From: a virus
Virus record (IMG/VR): IMGVR_UViG_3300030331_003025
Location: 1 to 34,203 of that record
Length of the DNA: 34,203 bases
Strand: one strand, 5' to 3'
The stretch's first letter is position 1. Every line of letters begins with the position of its first letter. The notes beneath the pieces were generated by a model. The model ran no database searches. It was not told where the DNA came from and saw only the letters and a program-made list of their open reading frames with translations. The translations under genes were made by a program, and so were the position numbers. This document shows positions 7,514 through 16,077 of the stretch, piece by piece.

Positions 7514-10054
7514 TTATTGTTGTTGTTGTTGTTGTCTTAGAACTCTAGCGTCTGGAAGAGATCTTGTTTGGAATAAAAGTTCTTGAGCTTCTATAAACTC
7601 TGCCGCTGTTAGCTTTTTTCCGCTTGAGTCTACAAGGTTATTCATGTCTATGATTGTTTGAACTTTTTGAATAACTCTATCTATGTTTTTGTTTTGAATT
7701 GAGTCGTAGTCCAAAACAGGAATGACTTGCCATCCGAAACTTTGCCCCATACCGGGCATTGTTTCAGTAGCTACTTTTGAAGATCTTAAAGCGTTTTCTA
7801 AGTCGTACTTATTTCTTTTTATTTCTACGTACCCTTGGGCTGCGTCGTCTTCTTCTATGCCGTACTTTAAAAGCTCCCTCATACTTCTTTGAAGTCTTAT
7901 TCTTTCTCCAACAGATATTCCAGAAGGTTTGTTATCAAACAATTCTCCTCTAGGAGACATAGAATAGAAACCAGGAAGCTGTGGATTTAATGAATCAAGT
8001 ATTGATACTATTTTGTCCGAGTTTTTAACCATGTCTTTATGAAACTTAAAGACAGTGTCTAAGTCTTCTAGCTTTCCCTCAAATAGTCCAAGATTACGAG
8101 TGTTTTGATATTTTTGTTCAAACTGTAAAATGTCTTCTATTTCATAGTTCGCCCCAACGTCTATAAAACCTAAAAGTTTTCCTCTATCAAAATCAAATAT
8201 GCTGTCGTCTTTTTTTATTATAAGATTTCCATTTTCATCAACTTTAAAAGTGTTTTCAGTACGCCGCGCTAAATCACGCCTAGCTCCTATGTTTGCTTGT
8301 TTTTCGTCTAAGGTAGGATCGGCCTCTAGGTACTCTTGAGTAAGCCTTCTGGCTGGAACTTGAGGTTTAGGTTTTATAGTGCTTTGAGATGCTTCTGGAA
8401 GTCCTAGGTCTTTTCTTATAGAATTTACAGTTGGATCAAAAGCTTCTCTTGCTAATCGTTCTGCGGTTACTTGAATAAATTTATTTCTGTCGGCAAGCGT
8501 CGGATTTGGGTTTAGTCTTACGTAGTTATCCGCTTCTTCATAAAGTTCGTTCGCTATAATATTTCCTTCAAATATTCCAATCTGCGTTTTTACTTGATTC
8601 ATTTTAGCTTCCGCAGGATAAAGGGCCATATCAAACGACCCAGAAGCTGTAGGTTTTTCAACATAAAAATCAGTATTGTTTCCGTATTGTTCTATAGGAA
8701 AAGCTTTTCTGTATACTTCGTCTGCGTTTAATATGCTTAGTATATAATTAGCCGCGTCCGCTTTTTGCGAATATTCAAAAGCTTTATCGCTTACTTTAGT
8801 TTCGTAGTCAGAAGAAAAATCTTCTAACAAATCTCTAAAAGCTATCTGCGTCTCGACGGTTCCGCCATACGGTCTTCCTTTTTCAGTCAAGTTGTGAACT
8901 TTAGTTAACTCTTGCATGAAAGAATTTAAATTATCAAAAGTTTGTCCGTTAAACTCAACTATTTCACCTGGATTGTTTGCAAGTATTTCAAGGTTTTTTC
9001 TTATGCCGTCTTCAAGCATTAAATCTTTAACGATGTCTGCTGGTAGGTTTTCGTTGTCTCTTTCAAACTTAGCTTCTGCTGCGTCAACTGTTTTATAGGC
9101 TGCTGCTAAAGCTGCTTGTCCTGCTCGACTTTTAAATGGAAGCTTTTTCCTAGCTACATCAAGAAACAACTTTGCTTTATCAAACCTGTCAGGCATGTCA
9201 GAGTCCGGAAGGTTGACGAAAGGGGCTACAGCTTCTGGAAGAGCTTTATGAATAGCTTGCATTTTTTCTGACGGACTCATGTTAAGACCTACAGCTCTAG
9301 CTTCAAAATTACTAATTATTGAATCTATCTTGTCTTCATAATAAGCTCCAAAGTTTATAGGTTCGTCAGCTCCTTTCAAACCTTGCGTAAGCGGCTCATC
9401 TCCGGCTTGAGTGTCGTTGAGCAAGTTAAACATGTTATTGCCAAGTATCTCTAGCTCTCTTGTGTTAGCCCAGGCGCTTTGTTTCTTTATGTACTTATCT
9501 CTTTCTTGAAGTGAAAATTTAGTCTTAACAGGCTCAAAGGCGGCGTTGTGAACTTGCATCTGAAACGGATTGTCTCCGATGTAACCTAAAGCTTTGTCCT
9601 CAATCTCTTTAACTTTACCAGCGATGAAATCGTCAAAGTCATCAACACCTTTTGCTTCAAACTCGTCTGCGTTTATGTTCGCAAGTTCATTACTAAGATC
9701 ATTGAACATAGGAATGACTTTAGTCTCAAGATAGCGCGAGTAGAGCTGCTGAGAGTATCCTTTTTGAAAACCGATACGTTCAGTTAAAGGAATCTTGTCC
9801 TGTTCCTGCTGCTTCTCAATTGCTGCAATCACCTCGTCGGTGGACATAACAGCTGCTGTATCCTGGCCTCTTTTTATCTGTATGTTGCTATACTGTCCTA
9901 AAATATTACTGAACTGCGCAAGTCCGCGAGACAGTTGCAACATAGAGTTGTCTTGAGGTACTTTAGGCATAACGACAGGTGTCTGTCCGCCGCCTTGAAT
10001 TGTTTCTCTTAGTCTTGGTTCTCCAAAAGGAACGTCTGTTTGTTTTCTTGCCAT
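7514..10054 (-). CDS. Internal virion core protein (T7 gp15-like)
   Basis: This 846-residue, mostly helical and hydrophilic protein lies between gp14-like and gp16-like genes, where T7 has gp15 (747). T7 gp15 forms the middle ring of the internal core and the periplasmic tunnel during ejection. No catalytic motif is visible. The N-terminus is a flexible Gly/Pro/Gln stretch. The last six residues are glutamines encoded by six CAA codons running into two stops (TAATAA), a slippage-prone tract. The gp16-like gene begins five bases after this stop, so translation is probably coupled. Function is inferred from order and length. Confidence 0.82.
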   Translation of the reverse strand: MARKQTDVPFGEPRLRETIQGGGQTPVVMPKVPQDNSMLQLSRGLAQFSNILGQYSNIQIKRGQDTAAVMSTDEVIAAIEKQQEQDKIPLTERIGFQKGYSQQLYSRYLETKVIPMFNDLSNELANINADEFEAKGVDDFDDFIAGKVKEIEDKALGYIGDNPFQMQVHNAAFEPVKTKFSLQERDKYIKKQSAWANTRELEILGNNMFNLLNDTQAGDEPLTQGLKGADEPINFGAYYEDKIDSIISNFEARAVGLNMSPSEKMQAIHKALPEAVAPFVNLPDSDMPDRFDKAKLFLDVARKKLPFKSRAGQAALAAAYKTVDAAEAKFERDNENLPADIVKDLMLEDGIRKNLEILANNPGEIVEFNGQTFDNLNSFMQELTKVHNLTEKGRPYGGTVETQIAFRDLLEDFSSDYETKVSDKAFEYSQKADAANYILSILNADEVYRKAFPIEQYGNNTDFYVEKPTASGSFDMALYPAEAKMNQVKTQIGIFEGNIIANELYEEADNYVRLNPNPTLADRNKFIQVTAERLAREAFDPTVNSIRKDLGLPEASQSTIKPKPQVPARRLTQEYLEADPTLDEKQANIGARRDLARRTENTFKVDENGNLIIKKDDSIFDFDRGKLLGFIDVGANYEIEDILQFEQKYQNTRNLGLFEGKLEDLDTVFKFHKDMVKNSDKIVSILDSLNPQLPGFYSMSPRGELFDNKPSGISVGERIRLQRSMRELLKYGIEEDDAAQGYVEIKRNKYDLENALRSSKVATETMPGMGQSFGWQVIPVLDYDSIQNKNIDRVIQKVQTIIDMNNLVDSSGKKLTAAEFIEAQELLFQTRSLPDARVLRQQQQQQ

Positions 10055-10056
10055 AT

Positions 10057-10608
10057 TTATGCGTCTTTAGTTGGCTTTGGTACTCCAAGGCCAGCGTTGT
10101 AAAGTGATGTGTAAGTGCTTAGTCCTGATTGAAGACCACCTAAAGCTGCTCCAATATAATTAGGCGGCTCTATAGGTTGATTGATCCTCAACATGTTTCT
10201 GTTAAATCCTATCCCGGCTTCTTTAAGTTGAAGCTCTCGGTTTACTGAAGTCAATTCAGCTTGTTTCTGTTCTGAAAAAGTATAGTCAGCTTCTTTACGT
10301 GTAAGGTCGCTCAACAAAGCCTGAACGCTTAGTCCGCTTACTCCGGCTTCTCCTGCCGAAACTCTTGCGGTTGCTTTAGCTTCCATCGCTCCCTTTGCAG
10401 CTGCTTGAAGGCGCTGTGAGCGCGTTATCATTTCTTGTTGCTCCTGCATTCGCATTGCTGAAACTTCAGCCAGATATCTTTGTCTCTCTTGTGCTGAAGC
10501 TACTTTTTGAGCTTGCGCTTGAGCGTCTGCTTGATATCTCTGTCCTTGAATTGAAGAGACAGTACCAGCTGCTCCAACGATTGAAGATACTATTAATGGG
10601 CTACACAT
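10057..10608 (-). CDS. Internal virion protein (T7 gp14-like)
   Basis: A 183-residue protein with a short hydrophobic N-terminus (SPLIVSSIVGAAGTVSSIQG) followed by an Ala/Gln-rich coiled-coil region (about 25-80) and a second helical part. This is the usual make-up of gp14 in T7-like phages (196 residues), which is ejected first and inserts into the outer membrane. The ATG overlaps the end of the gp13-like gene by eight bases and the stop lies two bases before the gp15-like start, so it is in a tight core-protein operon. The motif GVSGLSVQALLSDL (109-122) also recurs in gp14 proteins as I remember them. Confidence 0.85.
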   Translation of the reverse strand: MCSPLIVSSIVGAAGTVSSIQGQRYQADAQAQAQKVASAQERQRYLAEVSAMRMQEQQEMITRSQRLQAAAKGAMEAKATARVSAGEAGVSGLSVQALLSDLTRKEADYTFSEQKQAELTSVNRELQLKEAGIGFNRNMLRINQPIEPPNYIGAALGGLQSGLSTYTSLYNAGLGVPKPTKDA

Positions 10609-11104
10609 AAAATTCGTCGATTACGTCTTTGTTTATTAAAATGAATTGAAAAAAGGGTTCACCTTTGATTGTTAATTGTTGAGTAAAACTTGCTCCAAGC
10701 CAGTTAAGCCAGCGTACAGCCGGGCGGTTATAACAGTGAACAACATTCCCTGCCGCTCCGCCTGTAATTTTAAGAAGTTCTCTTATCCAGGTCTTTGAAT
10801 GTTTTATAAGATCTCTTCTAGCTACCTTTGGAAACTCTTCTGTACCGAGCATCCAAACATAAGGCATTTCGTCGTTTTCTCCTACGCCAAACATGGCAAT
10901 AGGTTTGTTTGTTTTGTCAACAACAGTCATAGTTGCCATGTCATACTCAAAGGCAGACATTAGAGCTTCTTTTGGTTTCTTTCCAAAAGCCATACACTCA
11001 ATCACATCTATTTCTCTTAGCTTATCTGCCAAGTAATCAGCGTGGTCTGGGTGTCCGTCAATGACGTCTACTTTATCATATCTTACAATGACTCTATCAA
11101 ACAC
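10601..11104 (-). CDS. Virion assembly protein (T7 gp13-like, GNAT-like fold)
   Basis: About 167 residues. It resembles the gp13-like proteins of marine podoviruses: a start like VIVRYDKVDVIDGHPD, ADKLREIDVIEC, then a GNAT-like pattern with PIAMFGVGE and CYNRPAVRWLNWLGASF. In T7 gp13 is needed for core assembly; acetyltransferase activity is not known. The start is uncertain. No ATG is available near the 5' end; the GTG at 11104 overlaps the tail-tube B stop (GTGTTTGA) and gives the length of homologues, while a TTG at 11134 would add ten residues. It lies between gp12-like and gp14-like genes. Confidence 0.75.
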   Translation of the reverse strand: MFDRVIVRYDKVDVIDGHPDHADYLADKLREIDVIECMAFGKKPKEALMSAFEYDMATMTVVDKTNKPIAMFGVGENDEMPYVWMLGTEEFPKVARRDLIKHSKTWIRELLKITGGAAGNVVHCYNRPAVRWLNWLGASFTQQLTIKGEPFFQFILINKDVIDEFYV

Positions 11105-13646
11105 GTCGAGATCTTGAGTGAATGAACGATTCAAACTCAGCGGACTGAAAGTTACCGGGTAACGCTGAATCGTTTACTATTTTTATTGTTGTGTCTTTTG
11201 CGGCAGACATGATTGGAAATGAAAATGAACCGGACTCTATGGGAAGTGTCCCAACAACCGTGCTGCCAACGATGTTGCTAGAAAATACGTTGTTGTAAGT
11301 CTGTCGGGCCTTGGGGGTAACTTGTACTTTAAAGCTTGCAGTGTCATCGAAGAACAAAGTGCCTCCCTTTAAGAAATGCCTTTGGTATCCTGAAGGACTG
11401 CTTTGTTTGTTAGCTCTCTGTCTAAACAACTGCTCACTAAATGTATAACTCATGGTGTACTTAACGCCTACCCATACTGGGGTGTTGTTATGGCTGGCGT
11501 CTACTGTTACAGTGGTTCCGTTAACAGTACAAGGTATCAAAGCTCCTGCTTTAGTTCCTCCGGCTTCTCTAGTGTAAACTTGAATTACATCGTCACTTTC
11601 TGGAGTAAATGAAAGAGTGATTTGTCCGTTTGCAATAGTAGCTTGTTGTCTTAAATCTAAATAGGTGTTAAAGGCTGCACCGTCGTCTATAAGCTTTTCT
11701 TCCATCGGTAGCTTTGCTAAGATAGTTTTATTGCTTTTTGTTCCAACAATAAATAGATCGCTTTCAATAAAATCAAAACCTACAATGGTAAACGGAAAAG
11801 TAAACTTGGACCAACTTGCTAATACTTTTTTGTTTCCTTCCCAGTAGTACTTATAGACGTACATATCTTTCTGGATAGAAGTATCGGTAGCTGTGTTCTT
11901 AGCTACAACACATATAACATTCTCTGCTGTTGATCCTGCCATGTCCATTATGTCTGACGGAACATATTGAGGTACGTGTCCTGTTATTTCAACAGAGTCA
12001 TAGGTGTCTACATTTGCATTAACTGTAAACTCTCTTACTCCTGAAAAGCTTCCCCTTGTAAACGGAAAGTAAACGTAACTTCCAAGTTCAAGCGGTGTTG
12101 TGCTAGTGTCAGTTTCGTAGTTTGTAACTGGTGTTATAGATACTGTTTTTGGAGTAAGTATATCTCCTCCTTTAAGAACAAACTGGCCGCGCTCTCCAAA
12201 CAAGATAAGGTTCTCTTGAAAACCTACAGCTGACTTTAGTTGTGTAACTTTTGTGCTAGCAACATTTACGTCAATAGGATCGGAGTCCAATAAAGTTCTT
12301 ACAGTGGTCCTGAAGAAGTTAAAGTATTCTCCTACTTCTGATAAGATGACGCTGCCTTCTGAAAGAAATCCTAGTCGGTTCTTGAAAAAGAATATGTTAG
12401 ATATCTTTCTGTCTCCGTTATTTGCCGATGAGGAGTTAAAGAAAGAAGGGAATGGGTTTGTATTGTCGTCTCCTGCTTGCTTTGTTGTCCAGGAACACGC
12501 TCCCATAGTAAAATTATTAGGCGATGTATTTACGAGTTTAAAGGGAAGAGTATTTTCATCTAGTTGTATAAACTCATCAAAGCCTACATCCTCAACGTAT
12601 CCTCCGTTACCTATAGCAGATCCGTCGTTAGTTTGAAACTTAACATAATAGTCATCCTCGTTATCCTCTACAGACCCTCTTACTTTTACTCTAAAATTAT
12701 TTGGAGCAGTCTTTGGTAAGTCAGAGATAGAGTCTACTTCTTTATAAACTACACCGAGGGCTGTTCCTGACTTGCTGTCAGATACTTTTATTTTAAAAGG
12801 AGAAGAAGAGCTAGAGGATATAGTAAAGAAGTTGTCGGGGTTTCCATTGCTGTCAATGTTGTTTGGGTCTGAGGCAGCGTTTGGTCCGTCGTCATCTTCT
12901 CCATCCTCAAAAAATATTTCTTGGTTAGCGGCTCCAGTGTTTTGAGAAGGTGTGGAAACAGAAAATATAGTAGAACTACTTATTGCTTGTTCTAACTCAG
13001 TGTTAAGCTTTTTAGCGATTACTCCAGAGCGAAGGCGTGAGTCTTTTATTTTATTACTTGGTTGCGCTCCTGAAACATAAGTTGCTTTGTATGTAGTTCC
13101 AAAGTCATCTGTAACTTCTACAGTGTATTCGGTTGCGTAATCTGCTTGCTTTATAAATACTATTGCTTTGTTATCGTTAAATATAGCTGCACTCTTTGAG
13201 TTTGTTCTTCCTACGTTTTTAGTTGTGTTAAGAATAAAGGTGTTGTCGTTGATTGTTAGAGCCTTTAAAACGTCTTTAGGGTTTGTACCTGAAGGAACGT
13301 GAAGGTATTCATTAGATGACATACCAGATCCAGAAGAAACCCCAGGGCCGGAGTAGTTAACTTGAGAAAAGTTTAAGATGTCAAATACACGTACAAAGTT
13401 GTTATTAATAATAAGAACATACTTCTCACCCTTGTCTCTATTAATGAAATGAACAAAGGCTCCGTCGGCTACTGCTGTGCTTATAAGTTCTGACAGGTAT
13501 CTTGTATTCGGCCTCTTTTTTAATCCATCAGCTACTGAAGACAACGCATTAAGTTGATCCTCACATTGTCCATCAAATCTTAAAGTGTCTGGTTGCTGAC
13601 TGACCCCCTGAACAAGGTTTGGAAGTGAAGTATTAATTAAAGCCAT
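11097..13646 (-). CDS. Tail tubular protein B / nozzle (T7 gp12-like)
   Basis: An 849-residue protein that begins with the family signature SLPNLVQGVSQQPDTLRF (8-25) and LKKRPNTRYL, found at the N-terminus of nearly all T7-like nozzle proteins. Length is slightly above T7 gp12 (794). It forms the lower tail tube beneath gp11 and holds the fibres. It starts four bases after the gp11-like stop and its end overlaps the gp13-like gene. A central acidic insertion (DGEDDDGPNAASDPNNID, about 248-265) looks like an exposed loop. Confidence 0.95.
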   Translation of the reverse strand: MALINTSLPNLVQGVSQQPDTLRFDGQCEDQLNALSSVADGLKKRPNTRYLSELISTAVADGAFVHFINRDKGEKYVLIINNNFVRVFDILNFSQVNYSGPGVSSGSGMSSNEYLHVPSGTNPKDVLKALTINDNTFILNTTKNVGRTNSKSAAIFNDNKAIVFIKQADYATEYTVEVTDDFGTTYKATYVSGAQPSNKIKDSRLRSGVIAKKLNTELEQAISSSTIFSVSTPSQNTGAANQEIFFEDGEDDDGPNAASDPNNIDSNGNPDNFFTISSSSSSPFKIKVSDSKSGTALGVVYKEVDSISDLPKTAPNNFRVKVRGSVEDNEDDYYVKFQTNDGSAIGNGGYVEDVGFDEFIQLDENTLPFKLVNTSPNNFTMGACSWTTKQAGDDNTNPFPSFFNSSSANNGDRKISNIFFFKNRLGFLSEGSVILSEVGEYFNFFRTTVRTLLDSDPIDVNVASTKVTQLKSAVGFQENLILFGERGQFVLKGGDILTPKTVSITPVTNYETDTSTTPLELGSYVYFPFTRGSFSGVREFTVNANVDTYDSVEITGHVPQYVPSDIMDMAGSTAENVICVVAKNTATDTSIQKDMYVYKYYWEGNKKVLASWSKFTFPFTIVGFDFIESDLFIVGTKSNKTILAKLPMEEKLIDDGAAFNTYLDLRQQATIANGQITLSFTPESDDVIQVYTREAGGTKAGALIPCTVNGTTVTVDASHNNTPVWVGVKYTMSYTFSEQLFRQRANKQSSPSGYQRHFLKGGTLFFDDTASFKVQVTPKARQTYNNVFSSNIVGSTVVGTLPIESGSFSFPIMSAAKDTTIKIVNDSALPGNFQSAEFESFIHSRSRRV

Positions 13647-13650
13647 TATT

Positions 13651-14250
13651 TTAAATTAAATCGTAGTTTCTATTTATTCCTATTCTTGTCGCTGTGTCGT
13701 AGTTGTCAAAAATAGTTCTGTCAGCGTTAGCGCCGTCAGCTCTCTCCAGGTTTGCTTTAGCTGCAAACTCGTCTCTTATAATGAGAGCTTCAAGTTCTCT
13801 AGAACCAACAAGTCTAGATTGTAAAGACCGGGTTGCTCTAAGTGTTATATATCGGCGAGCTTGTTCTGGAAGTTTGTCAAAATCTAACAGTCTTACTACA
13901 GTCACTTCAATAGGACTTGTAAACACCTCTGTGTTGTCTTTTCTGTTGTAAAGTGATCTTCCACGCTGCACTAGGTCAACATCATCGGCGCCTTCGTGGT
14001 CTACTTGTAAAACGTCTTCGTCTAAAGTTATCTTGCCGTCAGCCGCGCTTCCAGTAAGTGTAATTTTATTTTCTGTGTTGAAATGCCAGCCTTCACTTTG
14101 GACCTCTCTTGAAGTTTCTGCAAGAACAGTAACAGCGAGGGCAGCTGACACTGGAAGCTCCTGTGTGTTGCTTATGCTGTTTACAGGCGCTTCGCCTATG
14201 TATCCTAGCATTGTGTTTACAGCCTCAAGCTGTGTCGTAAGTGTTGCCAT
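13651..14250 (-). CDS. Tail tubular protein A / adaptor (T7 gp11-like)
   Basis: A 199-residue protein with the usual opening of gp11: LEAVNTMLGYIGEAPVNS (8-25), then REVQSEGWHFNTE and LDEDVLQVD, and late RRYITLRATRSLQSRLVGS. T7 gp11 has 196 residues. It forms the ring that joins portal to nozzle. It is the first gene after the intrinsic terminator that follows the capsid gene, so its level probably depends on read-through or on a promoter in the 109-bp gap. I could not identify such a promoter with confidence. Confidence 0.93.
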   Translation of the reverse strand: MATLTTQLEAVNTMLGYIGEAPVNSISNTQELPVSAALAVTVLAETSREVQSEGWHFNTENKITLTGSAADGKITLDEDVLQVDHEGADDVDLVQRGRSLYNRKDNTEVFTSPIEVTVVRLLDFDKLPEQARRYITLRATRSLQSRLVGSRELEALIIRDEFAAKANLERADGANADRTIFDNYDTATRIGINRNYDLI

Positions 14251-14288
14251 AAATTTTTAAGTCAATGTGAGTTGTTTGTTTGGTGGGT

Positions 14289-14325
14289 AAAAAGAAAAGG
14301 GCAGGAGCCGATATGACTCCCACCC
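14289..14325 (-). terminator. Intrinsic terminator after the capsid gene
   Basis: On the minus strand GGGTGGGAG (14325-14317) pairs with CTCCTGCCC (14307-14299) as a nine-pair stem with two G-U pairs around a nine-base loop, followed at once by TTTTCTTTTT. It lies about 35 bases after the capsid stop codon. T7 has its single phage-polymerase terminator (T-phi) at the same place, after gene 10, which keeps capsid RNA in excess over tail genes. Confidence 0.8.
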
Positions 14326-14359
14326 AATTCTCTGTGATGTTTATAAGTGTGTATAGATA

Positions 14360-15415
14360 TTATAAGGTAATTTCTACAGCGCACTCAGGTCTGAGGATTC
14401 CATGTCCAAGACCGTACTTTGCCAGGAACAATGTACCTTGGTGGGCAATACTGTACTCTGACTGAGTAGTAAGGTCCAATAAGGAAACAGTTCCAACAGC
14501 TGCTGGGTGTCCTCCGATGATTGCAGTTTGTGAAAGATCACCGTTGTATCCTTCTCCATCATTGCCGCCACCGAACACGTCGTTCTTAACAGCAGAACTA
14601 CCGTCACCAGTAGTTGTACTTGAGAAGTCTGATCTCACGTCTTTGATGTGCTGAGACTTGACAAGCTTAATGCCAGCTACCTGTGGTATCTGACCTGTAG
14701 CAACACTACCTACACCACCAGCATCACGATTAAGAGCTAGTGATACTGCTGAGTTATCAGAAGTAATTAGCTTATAGTAAAGCTCTGGTGGTAACACTGC
14801 AAAACGCTGTCCGTCGTCTGGCACGTTCTTCTCGTCAAGCACTTGAGCCATCTCGAAGAGCGCACCAATAAGTTCAGGAGCGCTACTAAGAGTGCCATCT
14901 CCTCCTGATGCTCCGTCAATACTAGTACCGCCGTCACCTCCGTTGATGTTAGCAGCAGATCTAGCAGCAGCTACCCAAGTCTTCATAACCGCAAGGTCAT
15001 AACGCTTGGCAAGTGCCTTTCCGATCTCTTTTGAGTAGGTTGCTCGCATTGAATAATGAGCTTTTAGTTCGTCAAATTCAGCAATGAATGTTGAACTAAT
15101 TAGCATGTCATCAATAAAGATAACCTTCTCGTTGTGCTTAATGTTACTGAGGTAACTATTGCCAGCGTCAAGAATGTCTTGACCAGGCTGGTAGTACTTA
15201 GCCTCGGCAATACCGCTTACAGGGAATTGAGCTGACTTTCCAGAAGTTATTGTTCTGGTAGTGTGCAAGTCCTTCATCACGTTTGTTTCGTCGAATGTGG
15301 TTAGGATCTCGTTAGAGAATACTTTAAGAAATAAAGCATCAGCATCGCCTGCGCTGCCGGTTGACACGTTATGCGACTGTCCTATCCTTGATGGATTTGT
15401 ATCTCCATTAGCCAT
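14360..15415 (-). CDS. Major capsid protein (T7 gp10-like)
   Basis: A 351-residue HK97-fold capsid protein of the T7 type. The N-terminus with ALFLKVFSNEILTTFDETNV (27-46) and the following TSGKSAQFPVSGIAEAKYY are characteristic of gp10 in this group; T7 gp10A has 345 residues. A 195-bp leader lies upstream, and an AAAGGA ribosome site precedes the ATG. An intrinsic terminator follows. I see no continuation in another frame that would give a long gp10B-like minor form. Codons are more GC-rich and more uniform than in the early genes, as expected for a highly expressed gene. Confidence 0.96.
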   Translation of the reverse strand: MANGDTNPSRIGQSHNVSTGSAGDADALFLKVFSNEILTTFDETNVMKDLHTTRTITSGKSAQFPVSGIAEAKYYQPGQDILDAGNSYLSNIKHNEKVIFIDDMLISSTFIAEFDELKAHYSMRATYSKEIGKALAKRYDLAVMKTWVAAARSAANINGGDGGTSIDGASGGDGTLSSAPELIGALFEMAQVLDEKNVPDDGQRFAVLPPELYYKLITSDNSAVSLALNRDAGGVGSVATGQIPQVAGIKLVKSQHIKDVRSDFSSTTTGDGSSAVKNDVFGGGNDGEGYNGDLSQTAIIGGHPAAVGTVSLLDLTTQSEYSIAHQGTLFLAKYGLGHGILRPECAVEITL

Positions 15416-15610
15416 AATTTAATATGTCCTTTCTATTTTATTTATTGTTTGTTGTTTATTAGTTTGGGTTGAACAACTCACTTAATGAATAAAACAAAAA
15501 GACCTATGAGTGTTTACTTAGCTTAGTTGTCCCTCGCAAGGGGCTAAACATAAAACAAACTTTCGGTTGCTTTTGTTGTGTGTTCTTCTGTGTGGTTGAA
15601 ATCTTTAAAA
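15416..15610 (-). promoter_or_regulatory. Long untranslated leader before the capsid gene
   Basis: These 195 bases hold no credible gene. On the minus strand they contain a small GC hairpin, CCCT-TGCG-AGGG (15543-15531), then an imperfect palindrome ACTAAGCTAAGT, and near the capsid start the ribosome site AGAAAGGA. T7 places its strongest late promoter before gene 10, so a promoter for the phage polymerase is expected here. The stretch AACACTCATAGG just after the hairpin faintly resembles the T7 core, but I could not confirm a repeated motif elsewhere in the window. Confidence 0.4.
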
Positions 15611-15808
15611 TTATCTTCGATGCTCCAAATCATTTACGTACTTTAGGATCTCTCCTATTGTTTCCTTTTCTGGAGCGCTGAACGAATGGGCTTTCAGTTT
15701 CGAGAGAAAATGGGGAATCTTGCTCTGAGGCGGCTGTATCGTCTTGCAGCCAGTCGTCAATAAGATCAATGTTGCGATTGCGACTACGACTATATGCCTC
15801 CTTTTCAT
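15611..15808 (-). CDS. Outer spanin-like lipoprotein (Rz1-like), embedded
   Basis: A 65-residue protein with basic start MKRRH, a hydrophobic segment (6-17) and a lipobox-like LTTGC with Cys21, so it should be lipidated and sent to the outer membrane. A proline pair (QPPQ) follows, then a helical tail. Its start lies inside the preceding 84-residue gene in another frame, and it ends 19 bases beyond that gene. An embedded small lipoprotein in this arrangement is the hallmark of Rz/Rz1 spanin pairs, which fuse inner and outer membranes at the end of lysis. The lipobox has Thr rather than Leu at position -3. The call is from structure and context. Confidence 0.62.
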   Translation of the reverse strand: MKRRHIVVVAIATLILLTTGCKTIQPPQSKIPHFLSKLKAHSFSAPEKETIGEILKYVNDLEHRR

Positions 15809-15884
15809 AAGCTTCGACTATTTTAAAAAAGTACTCGCAGATTTTTGGAAAATTGAAAAGAAAACCTACGAGTAACTTGATCAT
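15630..15884 (-). CDS. Inner spanin-like protein (Rz-like)
   Basis: An 84-residue protein with a hydrophobic N-terminus (KLLVGFLFNFPKICEYFFKIV, residues 3-23), then a charged helix (EAYEKEAYSRSRNRNIDLIDDWL) and a basic end. It begins four bases after the upstream holin-like gene with an AAGGA site, and it contains the start of the lipoprotein gene in another frame. This resembles short inner spanins of marine phages: one N-terminal anchor and a periplasmic helix. The membrane segment is interrupted by Pro and charged residues, so anchoring is uncertain. The assignment depends largely on the embedded lipoprotein. Confidence 0.5.
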   Translation of the reverse strand: MIKLLVGFLFNFPKICEYFFKIVEAYEKEAYSRSRNRNIDLIDDWLQDDTAASEQDSPFSLETESPFVQRSRKGNNRRDPKVRK

Positions 15885-15886
15885 AA

Positions 15887-16069
15887 TTATTCCTTTGGTT
15901 TTGCTTTTCCGACGTTAAGAGCAAGCCAGTTTATAAGTTTAAGGGCTACGCCTGTAATTTTGTTATCAGCTTTATTTGGTGTCATTGCCGATATAAGACT
16001 AGCAGCAGTGACAACAGCAGTAGCAATTGCTATAAGCTGTTCTTTATTGTCAATAATGTACGTTATCAT
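15887..16069 (-). CDS. Holin-like small membrane protein
   Basis: A 60-residue protein with polar start MITYIIDNKEQ, a membrane segment at about 12-29 (LIAIATAVVTAASLISAM), then TPNKADNKITG and an amphipathic end WLALNVGKAKPKE. The pattern of one membrane helix, then a TP-x-D turn, then ALNVGKAK is one I associate with small holin-type proteins near lysis genes in other proteobacterial phages. It begins eight bases after the scaffold gene and is followed immediately by the spanin-like pair, so the three genes look like a lysis cassette without its endolysin. Holin versus antiholin cannot be told from sequence. Confidence 0.52.
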   Translation of the reverse strand: MITYIIDNKEQLIAIATAVVTAASLISAMTPNKADNKITGVALKLINWLALNVGKAKPKE

Positions 16070-16077
16070 AATTTTTA

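Noticed and set aside
14374-14607. 77-residue ORF in another frame at the end of the capsid gene, as possible frameshift product
   Set aside because: It lies entirely within the capsid frame and does not extend beyond its stop, unlike the T7 gp10B extension.
15416-15610. T7-type promoter consensus for the phage polymerase
   Set aside because: AACACTCATAGG here and ACACACTTATAAAC before gp11 are only loosely alike; I found no motif repeated convincingly in several gaps. A motif search on all intergenic regions would settle it.
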